Positions 18,574-27,555 of a DNA stretch of 64,000 bases are shown here, in pieces. Made by a program: the position numbers and the translations under genes. Where the stretch lies: positions 1 to 64,000 of the forward strand of contig NZ_QNUL01000016.1 of the NCBI RefSeq assembly GCF_003383615.1, in the 5' to 3' direction. Origin of the DNA: Dyadobacter luteus (GTDB taxonomy: Bacteria > Bacteroidota > Bacteroidia > Cytophagales > Spirosomataceae). Numbering within the stretch: position 1 is the stretch's first letter; each line of letters starts with the position of its first letter. The notes below the pieces were generated by a model. It was not told the DNA's origin. It made no database searches and saw nothing but the letters and a program-made list of their open reading frames with translations.

Positions 18574-18581
18574 TAAATTTG
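18574..18581 (+). promoter_or_regulatory. -7 box TAAATTTG for the histidine kinase gene
   Basis: Exact TAnnTTTG on the plus strand, about 73 bases upstream of the kinase ATG. The leader that follows contains two 11-base direct copies of gaggtgaaacg at 18621-18631 and 18638-18648. Confidence 0.4.
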
Positions 18582-18620
18582 CTTTCTCTCCGGATAGGTA
18601 CCCACCAATGTCGGAAGCAG

Positions 18621-18648
18621 GAGGTGAAACGTTGCATGAGGTGAAACG
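18621..18648 (+). repeat. 11-base direct repeat before the histidine kinase start
   Basis: Two identical copies of gaggtgaaacg, 17 bases apart, end six bases before the kinase ATG. The second copy, GAGGTGAAACGAG, also supplies a plausible ribosome-binding site. They could be a regulator site, a duplication slip or both. Confidence 0.5.
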
Positions 18649-18654
18649 AGAAAA

Positions 18655-20475
18655 ATGACAAAAAGAAAAATTCAGATCATTGTAGGCTTAATGTGCATTG
18701 CACTCATCGGATTGATAGGATTGCAATGGTACTGGATACGCGAAGCTATTGCGATCAGAAATGAGCAATTCAACCATAAAGTATCGGAATCGGTGCAGGA
18801 AGTGGTGCATCGTCTTGAAAAACAGGAGATGATGTATCTTCTTCAGCAGAGGATAGAGCGGGAGCAACAAAAAAGCAAGCTGGAACGCATCACTCAGCTC
18901 AGAAACGCTCCGGTCAGGAAAGCCAAACCAGCTGCGGTTCAGGAAGCGAGCCGGGAAACAGCTGCCCGCACACCACATAATATAGAGGTTTTCATTGGTC
19001 CTAACGGTGAGGAAATTCATTACCGTATTTCTTCGGAGAGTGTACCCACAGATGTACTGAGTCCCAATTTCCGGATAATTGCTGACCATCAGCAAAAAAT
19101 CATGGAGGAATTTTTCCAGGCGCAGCAATTTGGTATGGCTGGCATTGATGAGTTCATGCGCAGACGGATGGAAGAAGAAAAAGGACTGGGGAAAGTTTTT
19201 AACCAAATGAATGGTCAGAAAGACAATACAAAGAAGCAATCCGCAGCAACCGGCAATATTCAGCAGCCCTCGTATCTGAAAGCTAAGAAGGAAAATCAGG
19301 ATAAGGCAGCGCTTGCCAACGCTAAGAATCTTCCGCTCACTGCAAGAGGCGGTGCGGATAAAGCAGAGATATTGCGTGAGGTAATGCAAGACCTGTTGTA
19401 TACGAAAAGACCTATTCAGGAAAGAGTCAATCGCTTTTTACTTGATACGTTATTGAAAAAGGAATTTGAAGAGAACGGAATCACACTTCCTTATGAATTC
19501 GCTGTTCAGGGAAACAACCCGGGCAACCTACTGTTTTCAACGGCCAATCTGCAACCTACCGACTGGCAGCAAAAGTCATACAAAGCTTCTTTGTTTCCCA
19601 ATGAAACCACACAAGGACAAAATTCTCTATTTGTCTATTTCCCCGATCAGCAGAGGCATATCATGAGCGGAATGGGTGTAATGTTCGGAGGGTCTGGTGT
19701 GCTTATTCTGGTGGTAATGATCTGTTTTTATCTCGCAGTGACCACCATTCTACGCCAGAAAAAACTGTCGGACATTAAGAATGACTTCATCAACAACATG
19801 ACGCACGAATTCAAAACACCTATTTCCACAATAGCGCTCGCAGCAGAGATGGCTCAGGAAAATTCGGCCAGCGGAACAGCCTCATTGAATCTCCCACGCC
19901 TTTCGAGATATCTCGGTATTATTCGTGAAGAAAACCGAAGGCTTGGTACCCATGTTGAAAAAGTGTTACAAATGGCACTTCTGGACAAAGGCGAGGTAAA
20001 ACTTAAGAAAACGTTGGTGAATATGACTGATCTGACCACCAATGCATTAAATAGTCTGAGTGTGCAGATTGAGAATCAGAATGGCATTGTTGATCTGGAA
20101 TTTGAAGCAGAAAACGAACAGGTACTGGGAGACGAAGTGCATTTAGCAAACGTACTCAATAACCTGATTGATAATGCTATTAAATATTCTCCTGAACAAC
20201 TTCACCTCACAATCCGGACAAGTAATACGAATAACGGTCTGGAATTGGCAATCACTGACAAGGGGATTGGCATGAAGCGGGAGCAACTTCACCGGATTTT
20301 CGACACTTTCTACAGAGTCCCGACAGGCAATGTCCATGATGTGAAAGGTTTCGGACTGGGACTGAGCTACGTCAAAACGATGGTAGAAGCACATGGTGGA
20401 ACTGTGACCGCTGACAGCAAACCGGGTGAAGGAAGTACCTTTATTATATGGCTCCCTATTGCTGCTGAGGCATAA
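18655..20475 (+). CDS. Sensor histidine kinase
   Basis: A 606-residue membrane kinase. Helix 1 is at residues 7-25, a long extracytoplasmic region rich in Lys, Gln and Glu at 30-335, helix 2 at about 339-366, then a HisKA domain (FINNMTHEFKTP, His384) and a HATPase domain with N-box NVLNNLIDNAIKYSPE, DKGIGM and GFGLGLSYVKTMVEAHGG. It should phosphorylate a response regulator, but none is adjacent: valS follows after 87 bases. The divergent exported protein at 17677 is a possible sensory partner by position only. Confidence 0.9.
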   Translation: MTKRKIQIIVGLMCIALIGLIGLQWYWIREAIAIRNEQFNHKVSESVQEVVHRLEKQEMMYLLQQRIEREQQKSKLERITQLRNAPVRKAKPAAVQEASRETAARTPHNIEVFIGPNGEEIHYRISSESVPTDVLSPNFRIIADHQQKIMEEFFQAQQFGMAGIDEFMRRRMEEEKGLGKVFNQMNGQKDNTKKQSAATGNIQQPSYLKAKKENQDKAALANAKNLPLTARGGADKAEILREVMQDLLYTKRPIQERVNRFLLDTLLKKEFEENGITLPYEFAVQGNNPGNLLFSTANLQPTDWQQKSYKASLFPNETTQGQNSLFVYFPDQQRHIMSGMGVMFGGSGVLILVVMICFYLAVTTILRQKKLSDIKNDFINNMTHEFKTPISTIALAAEMAQENSASGTASLNLPRLSRYLGIIREENRRLGTHVEKVLQMALLDKGEVKLKKTLVNMTDLTTNALNSLSVQIENQNGIVDLEFEAENEQVLGDEVHLANVLNNLIDNAIKYSPEQLHLTIRTSNTNNGLELAITDKGIGMKREQLHRIFDTFYRVPTGNVHDVKGFGLGLSYVKTMVEAHGGTVTADSKPGEGSTFIIWLPIAAEA

Positions 20476-20562
20476 AACGTTAGAAAATTTCGTCTGCAAA
20501 TCCTAACTTGCCGTCTTTTTAAGACAGCAAACCGCGCGTAGTCGCATTTTATACCTATAATA

Positions 20563-23199
20563 ATGATTTCCAAAACTTATGCTCCCCAGGAAATAGAGGA
20601 TAAATGGTACTCCTATTGGCTGGAAAACCGCTTTTTCAACTCCCAACCTAATCCTGACAAGGAACCTTATACGATCGTCATTCCTCCGCCTAACGTAACA
20701 GGTGTGTTGCACATGGGTCATATGCTTAACAATACGATCCAGGATATTCTGGTCAGAAAAGCGCGTATGGAGGGCAAAGAAGCATGCTGGGTGCCGGGTA
20801 CCGACCATGCCTCTATTGCAACTGAAGCAAAGGTGGTGGCAATGCTAAAGGAGCGTGGAATCAATAAGAGAGATTTGTCCCGTGAAGAATTCCTGGAATA
20901 TTGCTGGGAATGGACGCATAAATACGGAGGTATCATTTTACAACAGCTCCGCAAACTGGGCGCTTCCTGCGACTGGGATCGCACACGTTTCACGATGGAG
21001 CCGGATCTGTACGATTCTGTTATTGATGTTTTCATTGACCTTTTCAACAAAGGAGATATATACCGCGGACACCGTATGGTGAACTGGGATCCTCAGGCAC
21101 GCACGACTGTATCCGACGAAGAGGTGATCATGAAAGAGGTGAACCAGAAGTTGGTTTATCTTAAATATGAGTTGGTTGACGGGCAGGGGGCAGAGGGCTC
21201 AGGAGTAGTTGTAGCTACTACACGTCCGGAAACAATTATGGCTGATGTTGCGATATGCGTGAACCCGAATGACGAGCGCTACCAGCATCTGATCGGGAAG
21301 CAGGTTTTGATCCCGTTGGTCAAAAGAGCGATTCCGGTTATTGCTGATGATTATGTAGAAATTGAATTCGGTACGGGCTGCTTGAAAGTGACGCCAGCTC
21401 ACGATACCAATGACTATGAGTTGGGCAAACGTCATAATCTTCCAATCATCGACTTGCTGAATGAGGATGGAACGCTGAATGAAAAGGCACAGATTCTTGT
21501 GGGTGAAGAGCGTTTTGTTGCCCGTAAGAAAATCATCAAACTTCTGGAAGAATCAGGAGATCTGATCAAAGTAGAAGAATACCGCTCGAATGTAGGTCAT
21601 TCGGAAAGAACTGATTCTGTGATCGAACCGCGCCTATCGGAGCAATGGTTTTTGAAAATGGATAAAATCAGCAAACCTGCTCTGGAAAATGTCATGAACG
21701 ACACCGTTCAGCTTATTCCTGCCAAATTCAAAAACACTTACCGTCACTGGATGGAAAATGTGCGCGACTGGAACATCAGTCGTCAGCTTTGGTGGGGACA
21801 CCGTATTCCTGCATTTTACCTGAAAGACGGAACACTGATTGTTGCTAAAAACAAACGCGAAGCATTACGCAAGGCGCAGCATGAATACCAGCTTTTCGCA
21901 CTTACGGAAGAAGATATCGCGCAGGATCCTGATGTACTTGATACCTGGTTCTCGTCATGGTTGTGGCCTATCTCTGTTTTCAACGGTATCAAAGAACCCG
22001 AGAACGAAGATGTAAATTATTATTATCCGACTAATGACCTGGTGACGGCTCCCGAAATTCTTTTCTTCTGGGTAGCACGTATGATCATTGCAGGTTATGA
22101 ATACAAAGGCACGTATCCTTTCAAAAACGTATACCTCACCGGAATTGTACGAGATAAACAGGGACGTAAAATGTCTAAATCTCTGGGTAACTCACCTGAC
22201 CCGATCGACCTGATTAACCAGCATGGAGCGGATGGAGTACGTACGGGTATGCTTTTCAGTTCGCAGGCGGGTAATGATTTACCATATGATGATAAACTGG
22301 TAGAACAGGGACGTAACTTCTGTAACAAGGTTTGGAATGCATTCCGACTTGTGAAAGGATGGGAAGTTGATGCAAATCTTACTGCTCCACAAGGTTCTTC
22401 GCTAGCCGTAGCCTGGTTTGAAAGCAAACTGAATGTTACTATTACCGAGGTTCAGGATCATTTCTCGAAATTCCGTATTTCCGATGCGCTGAACTCGGTA
22501 TACAAGCTGATTTGGGATGATTTCTGCGCGCAGTATCTGGAAATGATCAAGCCGGGTTATGAACAGCCTATTGATCAGCAAACTTTTGAAGCGACATTGG
22601 ATTTTTTTGATCGTCTGATGAGACTGGCGCATCCGTTTATGCCATTTATCAGCGAGGAAATCTGGCAAAATATCCGCGAGAGAGCTGCAAATGATTCAAT
22701 CTGTATCGCGCCATTCCCGCAGGCCGGAGCATCGGACGCAGGTTTACTGGCTGATTTTGAAATATTATTTGAGCTGATTTCCGGTGTTCGTAACCTGAGA
22801 AACTCGAAAAATATCAGTCCTAAAATTGCATTACCATTAGCGATCCGTACAGATTCAAAAGCAAGATATGATAACCTTGCAGAGCTGATTACCAAACTGG
22901 CAGTAATTGAATCAATTGGTTATGTAACTGAAGATGCAGAGGGCACTTCGTTCCGTGTGAAGTCTGACGAGTTCTTTGTAAATCTTGCTGATGAGATCGA
23001 TGTAGAAACTGAACGTGAGAATCTACAAAGAGAGCTGGAATATACACAAGGCTTCCTGAACTCTGTGATCAAAAAGCTTTCAAACGAGCGTTTTGTTCAG
23101 AATGCAAAAGGCGATATCGTTGAAAAAGAACGCCAGAAACAAGCTGACGCTGAAGCAAAAATTGTAACGCTGAAAGAGGCTTTGATCAGGTTGGGGTAA
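20563..23199 (+). CDS. valS: Valyl-tRNA synthetase
   Basis: Charges tRNA-Val with valine. The 878-residue class I synthetase has the HIGH-type HMGH at residues 50-53 and KMSKS at 536-540; the editing insertion lies between them (TTRPETIMADVA). The Leu/Val/Ile-type anticodon-binding domain and a C-terminal coiled coil (residues about 805-878) are present. Domain order and length are ordinary. It is a single-gene unit with a terminator at 23224-23260. tRNA-Val(UAC) lies in the same window at 58451. Confidence 0.98.
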   Translation: MISKTYAPQEIEDKWYSYWLENRFFNSQPNPDKEPYTIVIPPPNVTGVLHMGHMLNNTIQDILVRKARMEGKEACWVPGTDHASIATEAKVVAMLKERGINKRDLSREEFLEYCWEWTHKYGGIILQQLRKLGASCDWDRTRFTMEPDLYDSVIDVFIDLFNKGDIYRGHRMVNWDPQARTTVSDEEVIMKEVNQKLVYLKYELVDGQGAEGSGVVVATTRPETIMADVAICVNPNDERYQHLIGKQVLIPLVKRAIPVIADDYVEIEFGTGCLKVTPAHDTNDYELGKRHNLPIIDLLNEDGTLNEKAQILVGEERFVARKKIIKLLEESGDLIKVEEYRSNVGHSERTDSVIEPRLSEQWFLKMDKISKPALENVMNDTVQLIPAKFKNTYRHWMENVRDWNISRQLWWGHRIPAFYLKDGTLIVAKNKREALRKAQHEYQLFALTEEDIAQDPDVLDTWFSSWLWPISVFNGIKEPENEDVNYYYPTNDLVTAPEILFFWVARMIIAGYEYKGTYPFKNVYLTGIVRDKQGRKMSKSLGNSPDPIDLINQHGADGVRTGMLFSSQAGNDLPYDDKLVEQGRNFCNKVWNAFRLVKGWEVDANLTAPQGSSLAVAWFESKLNVTITEVQDHFSKFRISDALNSVYKLIWDDFCAQYLEMIKPGYEQPIDQQTFEATLDFFDRLMRLAHPFMPFISEEIWQNIRERAANDSICIAPFPQAGASDAGLLADFEILFELISGVRNLRNSKNISPKIALPLAIRTDSKARYDNLAELITKLAVIESIGYVTEDAEGTSFRVKSDEFFVNLADEIDVETERENLQRELEYTQGFLNSVIKKLSNERFVQNAKGDIVEKERQKQADAEAKIVTLKEALIRLG

Positions 23200-23223
23200 C
23201 AACAATTCTGACTTATAAACTGG

Positions 23224-23260
23224 GGTGTATCGGAATTATTTTCGGTACACCTTTTTGTTT
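23224..23260 (+). terminator. Terminator after valS
   Basis: A nine-base stem GGTGTATCG / CGGTACACC (one G-U pair) with a loop of about ten bases, followed by TTTTTGTTT on the plus strand. Confidence 0.75.
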
Positions 23261-23320
23261 AACAGATGTACCAATATATTTTAGTTTCCCGCCCAACTTT
23301 ATACAATAGAGAGCAAGACA

Positions 23321-24019
23321 TCACAAACTACTGGCAAATTCCAAAGTTTTAACAATCTCTTCCGGATTGGCAAATTCCACTTTATTTTCTTTGAAATAGG
23401 TATGTAAGGCTTTTTTGTGTCGTGGAAACACCTTGACCAAATTCCCTTTCGTAGCCAGGTATATATCTCTGTTCTGATCCAGAAAAAAGTAAACAAAACG
23501 CTTTTTCAGAGCTATCCTATCACTTCCCTCTAATGTCTGCGGTTGTCCGTTACTGTTGACAAATGAAGAATAAGTGGATATCGCTGAGGTAGAGCTATAT
23601 TGATTGTAGGCAGCGTAACGCTCAACACCATTTGTTCCCAAAATCTGCTTCTCTGCGAGACTTACCCGATTGTAACCTGCCACTTTCCTCACATGACCAT
23701 GGTGTTGGTAATAGTAAAAGGTATCAGCAGCAATTGTTATTTTGTCTATAAAGTTCTTATCATTTAAGATGAGCGTGTCTTTCTTTGCATCCACAAACTG
23801 AACCTCTCCATGCGGAAGACTATAATTCAATTTCGCGTTTACAACACGACCATTCCTGAAATACACTTTTCCGTCAAGAAAGGAAGGATAGCTGAATCTG
23901 TCAGAATACTTTAGTGATTTTGTAATGTCTGAGCCATTTTTAACTTTCATCTCATCACCGGCATTTTGAGCATTTGCACAGAAAGGCAAAAGGAATAAGA
24001 AAATAGCCAGATATCTCAT
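23321..24019 (-). CDS. Exported protein of unknown function
   Basis: A 232-residue protein with a signal peptide (residues 1-18, cleaved after NAQ). The mature part is mostly beta-strand, with FRNGRVVNAKLNYSLPHGEVQF and KDTLILNDKNFIDK; this resembles a group of uncharacterised Bacteroidota exported proteins. The C-terminal third is basic (KKRFVYFFLDQNRD) and ends in a Phe/Lys/Glu-rich helix. It stands alone between valS and gcvP. Confidence 0.7.
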   Translation of the reverse strand: MRYLAIFLFLLPFCANAQNAGDEMKVKNGSDITKSLKYSDRFSYPSFLDGKVYFRNGRVVNAKLNYSLPHGEVQFVDAKKDTLILNDKNFIDKITIAADTFYYYQHHGHVRKVAGYNRVSLAEKQILGTNGVERYAAYNQYSSTSAISTYSSFVNSNGQPQTLEGSDRIALKKRFVYFFLDQNRDIYLATKGNLVKVFPRHKKALHTYFKENKVEFANPEEIVKTLEFASSL

Positions 24020-24186
24020 ATTGTCAGGGGTTTATGCCGTAAAGCGAAAGAGCAGAATATTTTAATTTTCAATATCTCTTGTTATGCCACATACATCAAT
24101 ATAACGAAAAAAGTATTTCGGTTACATATTATCGTTTACAACTATTTTTAACGATTCCCGTTAAATTCTACCTGGCACAAAAAACA

Positions 24187-24218
24187 AAGGTGCCGGCTTC
24201 CAAAGAAACCGACACCTT
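24187..24218 (-). terminator. Terminator after gcvP
   Basis: Ten-base stem AAGGTGTCGG / CCGGCACCTT (one G-U pair on the transcribed strand) with a 12-base loop, followed on the minus strand by TTTGTTTTTTG. It lies 19 bases beyond the gcvP stop. Confidence 0.85.
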
Positions 24219-24237
24219 CAAAAAGAATATTTAAGTT

Positions 24238-27126
24238 CTACTCCGCATCTGCATAAGCTTCCACAGGAATACAAGAACAGATCAGATTACGATCACCGTA
24301 AGCACTGTCCACACGGCTTACGCTCGGCCAGAACTTGTTGAAGCGCAAATGAGGAAGCGGGAAAACTGCTTTTTCACGGCTGTAAGAACGGCTCCAGTCT
24401 TCGCTCATCACTACACGTGAAGTATGAGGTGCATTTTTCAACACATTATCCACACGGTTCGCTGTGCCTTCTTCTACTTCTCTGATTTCATTTCTGATCG
24501 AAATCATTGTGTCACAGAAGCGATCCAGCTCCGCTTTTGATTCTGATTCGGTAGGTTCGATCATCAATGTACCTGCTACCGGGAAAGATAATGTAGGAGC
24601 ATGGAACCCATAATCCATCAAACGTTTCGCAATATCTTCTGCCTCAACACCAGCTGCTTTGAACGGTCTGCAATCAAGGATCATTTCGTGCGCACAACGG
24701 CCATTCGTACCGGTGTAAAGTACATCGTAGTGTCCGTTCAAACGCCCTTTCACGTAATTCGCGTTCAGAATCGCGTATTTGGTCGCGTTCGTCAGTCCAT
24801 CCCCACCCATCATAGCGATATAGGCGTGAGAGATTGTCAGGATACTTGCGCTACCATAAGGAGCTGCCGAAACCGCACCCGCTTCACCAGCAGGAAGATG
24901 TTCAGGCTGAATGCTGAAATTAACGTGACCTGGCAGGAACGGCATCAGGTGTTCTGCAACACCGATTGGGCCTACACCAGGACCTCCTCCACCGTGAGGA
25001 ATACAGAAAGTTTTGTGCAGGTTCAGGTGGCAAACGTCAGCACCAATTGTTGCAGGACTTGTAAGCCCTACCTGTGCGTTCATATTCGCGCCATCCATAT
25101 AAACCTGTCCACCGTGCGAGTGTATCATCGAACAGATTTCAATGATGCTTTCTTCATACACACCGTGTGTTGATGGATAAGTTACCATCAGACAAGACAA
25201 TTCGTTGCTGTATTGCTCTGCTTTTGCAGTCAAATCAGCAACATCAATATTTCCGCGTTCATCGCATTTGGTAACCACTACCTTCATACCGGCCATGACA
25301 GCAGATGCAGGGTTCGTTCCGTGTGCAGATGAAGGAATAAGTACTACATTACGGTGGAAATCACCACGGCTTTCATGGTAAGCTCTGATCGCCATCAAAC
25401 CGGCATATTCTCCCTGTGCGCCAGAGTTTGGCTGGAACGACATGGCAGCAAAACCTGTGATTTCACACAACCAGATATTCAGCTCACTTACCAATTGTGC
25501 ATAACCTCCCACTTGGTTCGTTGGAGCAAATGGATGTATGGCACCAAATTCCGGCCAGGTAAGCGGTATCATTTCGGCAGTAGCATTCAGCTTCATCGTG
25601 CAGCTTCCCAATGAAATCATGGAATGAACAAGAGAGAGATCCTTGTTCTCCAACATTTTCAGGTAACGCAGCATTTCATGCTCTGTGTGGTGCTCGTTGA
25701 AAACAGGATGCGTCAAGTACTCAGAAACTCTTGCGATATCCTCAGGAATCAACAATTCAGCTTCTTCATCAATCACCAATTCTCCCTGGAATCCTGACAC
25801 TTCAGCAAATACATTCAAAAGTGCGATAACGTCATCAAATGACTTCGCTTCGTCAAATGACACACCAATCGTTTCGTCTTTGTTGTAACGAAGATTAATA
25901 CCCCATTTCTCTGCCTGCTCTCTTACTTTCTTGCTAAGCGGAGTCTGAATGGTAACCGTATCAAAATAGCGGTCAGTTAATACGGTATAATTGAACTTAC
26001 GAAGTGTTTCCACAAACAAATGCGTCAATCCGTGAATACGGGCTGCAATTGCTTTCACTCCCTCAGGTCCGTGGTATACAGAATAGGCTCCGGCAATCAC
26101 AGCCAGCAACACCTGAGCAGTACAAATATTGGAAGTAGCTTTTTCACGACGGATGTGTTGTTCACGCGTCTGAAGCGCCATTCTCAATGCTGAATTTCCT
26201 TCTGCATCAACAGAAATACCAATGATACGTCCCGGAATATTTCTTTTGAAAGACTCCTTTGTAGCAAAATATGCAGCGTGCGGTCCACCGTAGCCCATCG
26301 GAACTCCGAAACGCTGAGAAGAGCCTACAACTACATCTGCCCCCATTTCTCCCGGTGATTTCAGCAATGCAAGAGCCAGCAAATCAGCAGCAACGGCAAC
26401 CGACAGATTTTCGTCGTGAGCAGCAGCAATGAAATCAGTATAATCTATAACTTCTCCGTTTGTAGCAGGATACTGCACCAATATACCATACAGATTTTCA
26501 TCGGTAAGGTCTACGGTTGCATGGTTACCAATTACCACATCAATCCCAATAGGCTTAGCCCTTGTATAGATCAGGTCGATGGTTTGCGGATGACATAATT
26601 CAGAAACAAAAAATGTATTTGCCTTCTTTCTCGAAGCAGGACGTAGTCCATGCAACATGGTCATCGCTTCAGCAGCAGCTGTAGCTTCATCCAAAAGGGA
26701 AGCATTCGCGATTTCCATCCCGGTTAGATCCGTTATCACGGTCTGAAAGTTCAACAACATTTCAAGCCTACCCTGTGCTATTTCAGCTTGATACGGCGTA
26801 TAAGCTGTGTACCAGGCCGGGTTCTCAAGAATGTTGCGAAGAATTACATTAGGCGTAATGGTGTCGTAGTAGCCAGTACCGATGTAAGATTTCAGAATTG
26901 CGTTCTTGCGTGCAATTTTTCTGATTCCCTGCAGGAATTCCTGCTCAGTCTTGGCTTTTGGTAAATTAAGTGGTTTAGGCAAACGGATAGCTGATGGAAG
27001 CGTCTGGTCTATCAGTTCATCCAGAGAAGCCACCCCAACAGTAGACAACATTTCCTGTAACTCCGATTCATCTTTTCCATGATGACGGCTTTCGAATTTG
27101 TCTTGGCTGCGAAGATTAATTTTCAT
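24238..27126 (-). CDS. gcvP: Glycine dehydrogenase (decarboxylating), P protein
   Basis: The P protein of the glycine cleavage system: it decarboxylates glycine with pyridoxal phosphate and passes the aminomethyl group to the lipoyl H protein. It is the single-chain form of 962 residues, with both halves fused rather than the two-gene form of many Gram-positives. The PLP lysine is in NLHKTFCIPHGGGGPGVGP at about residue 705. gcvT and gcvH are not adjacent. The gene is monocistronic with a -7 box 46 bases upstream and a terminator downstream. Confidence 0.98.
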   Translation of the reverse strand: MKINLRSQDKFESRHHGKDESELQEMLSTVGVASLDELIDQTLPSAIRLPKPLNLPKAKTEQEFLQGIRKIARKNAILKSYIGTGYYDTITPNVILRNILENPAWYTAYTPYQAEIAQGRLEMLLNFQTVITDLTGMEIANASLLDEATAAAEAMTMLHGLRPASRKKANTFFVSELCHPQTIDLIYTRAKPIGIDVVIGNHATVDLTDENLYGILVQYPATNGEVIDYTDFIAAAHDENLSVAVAADLLALALLKSPGEMGADVVVGSSQRFGVPMGYGGPHAAYFATKESFKRNIPGRIIGISVDAEGNSALRMALQTREQHIRREKATSNICTAQVLLAVIAGAYSVYHGPEGVKAIAARIHGLTHLFVETLRKFNYTVLTDRYFDTVTIQTPLSKKVREQAEKWGINLRYNKDETIGVSFDEAKSFDDVIALLNVFAEVSGFQGELVIDEEAELLIPEDIARVSEYLTHPVFNEHHTEHEMLRYLKMLENKDLSLVHSMISLGSCTMKLNATAEMIPLTWPEFGAIHPFAPTNQVGGYAQLVSELNIWLCEITGFAAMSFQPNSGAQGEYAGLMAIRAYHESRGDFHRNVVLIPSSAHGTNPASAVMAGMKVVVTKCDERGNIDVADLTAKAEQYSNELSCLMVTYPSTHGVYEESIIEICSMIHSHGGQVYMDGANMNAQVGLTSPATIGADVCHLNLHKTFCIPHGGGGPGVGPIGVAEHLMPFLPGHVNFSIQPEHLPAGEAGAVSAAPYGSASILTISHAYIAMMGGDGLTNATKYAILNANYVKGRLNGHYDVLYTGTNGRCAHEMILDCRPFKAAGVEAEDIAKRLMDYGFHAPTLSFPVAGTLMIEPTESESKAELDRFCDTMISIRNEIREVEEGTANRVDNVLKNAPHTSRVVMSEDWSRSYSREKAVFPLPHLRFNKFWPSVSRVDSAYGDRNLICSCIPVEAYADAE

Positions 27127-27171
27127 CTAACTTGTGGTCTAACAAGGCCGTTAATAAGTGGTTATAAAGTA

Positions 27172-27179
27172 CAAAAGTA
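27172..27179 (-). promoter_or_regulatory. -7 box TACTTTTG for gcvP
   Basis: Exact TAnnTTTG on the minus strand, predicting a leader of about 42 bases. That is too short for a glycine riboswitch, and no riboswitch-like fold is seen. Confidence 0.45.
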
Positions 27180-27260
27180 AGCAAAACCAATCAAATCTTT
27201 CAGAGATTGATGGTAATGCTTACTCTTGAATTTGTACAAAAAAGATATAAATTCTGCGGA

Positions 27261-27467
27261 TTAGTGATTTGGGCATCCGCAGTCACTCTTCCGCTTGAAT
27301 ATTCCAAGTATTTTTTTGGATTTGGGCTTTTTATAACCTTTAAATTTCTTTCTCTTTTTTCCGAAAAGTTCAGACTTGGTGCCAGCCGGAGCTGCATTCA
27401 CCGTATTAATTCCGGATAGGCTCACTGAAAACACCAGCAATAAGAGGAGACAGATATTTTTTTTCAT
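27261..27467 (-). CDS. Small exported lysine-rich protein with C-terminal CGCPNH
   Basis: A 68-residue protein starting at the ATG at 27467. A signal peptide (MKKNICLLLLLVFSVSLS..., cleaved near NAA, about residue 25) is followed by a mature peptide of about 43 residues that is mostly Lys and Arg (GKKRKKFKGYKKPKSKK) and ends SDCGCPNH. The longer reading to 27524 uses a non-ATG start and would bury the signal peptide. Not a named family. The C-terminal CxCPxH looks like a metal- or thiol-active tail; this is inference. Confidence 0.7.
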   Translation of the reverse strand: MKKNICLLLLLVFSVSLSGINTVNAAPAGTKSELFGKKRKKFKGYKKPKSKKILGIFKRKSDCGCPNH

Positions 27468-27555
27468 AATCCTGTTCTTGTACGTAATGGCAGATATACT
27501 TTTTAACGCAATTAATCCTGACACAGTATGTATCTGAGTCTAAGACAGAAGAAAT

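Noticed and set aside
18688..19389. A 233-codon minus-strand ORF inside the histidine kinase gene
   Set aside because: Antisense of an established coding frame; its product shows no family features and the kinase motifs prove the plus-strand frame.
20476..20562. Possible small hairpin (GTCTTTTTAAGAC) between the histidine kinase and valS
   Set aside because: The stem is only five bases with a four-base loop and has no following U-run, so it is not called as a terminator.
24020..24186. Possible regulatory RNA upstream of the exported protein gene at 23321
   Set aside because: AT-rich DNA with no promoter box in the right orientation and no stable fold visible apart from the gcvP terminator.
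24601..25173. A 190-codon plus-strand ORF inside gcvP
   Set aside because: Antisense of GcvP, whose motifs are conserved; no signal or domain of its own.
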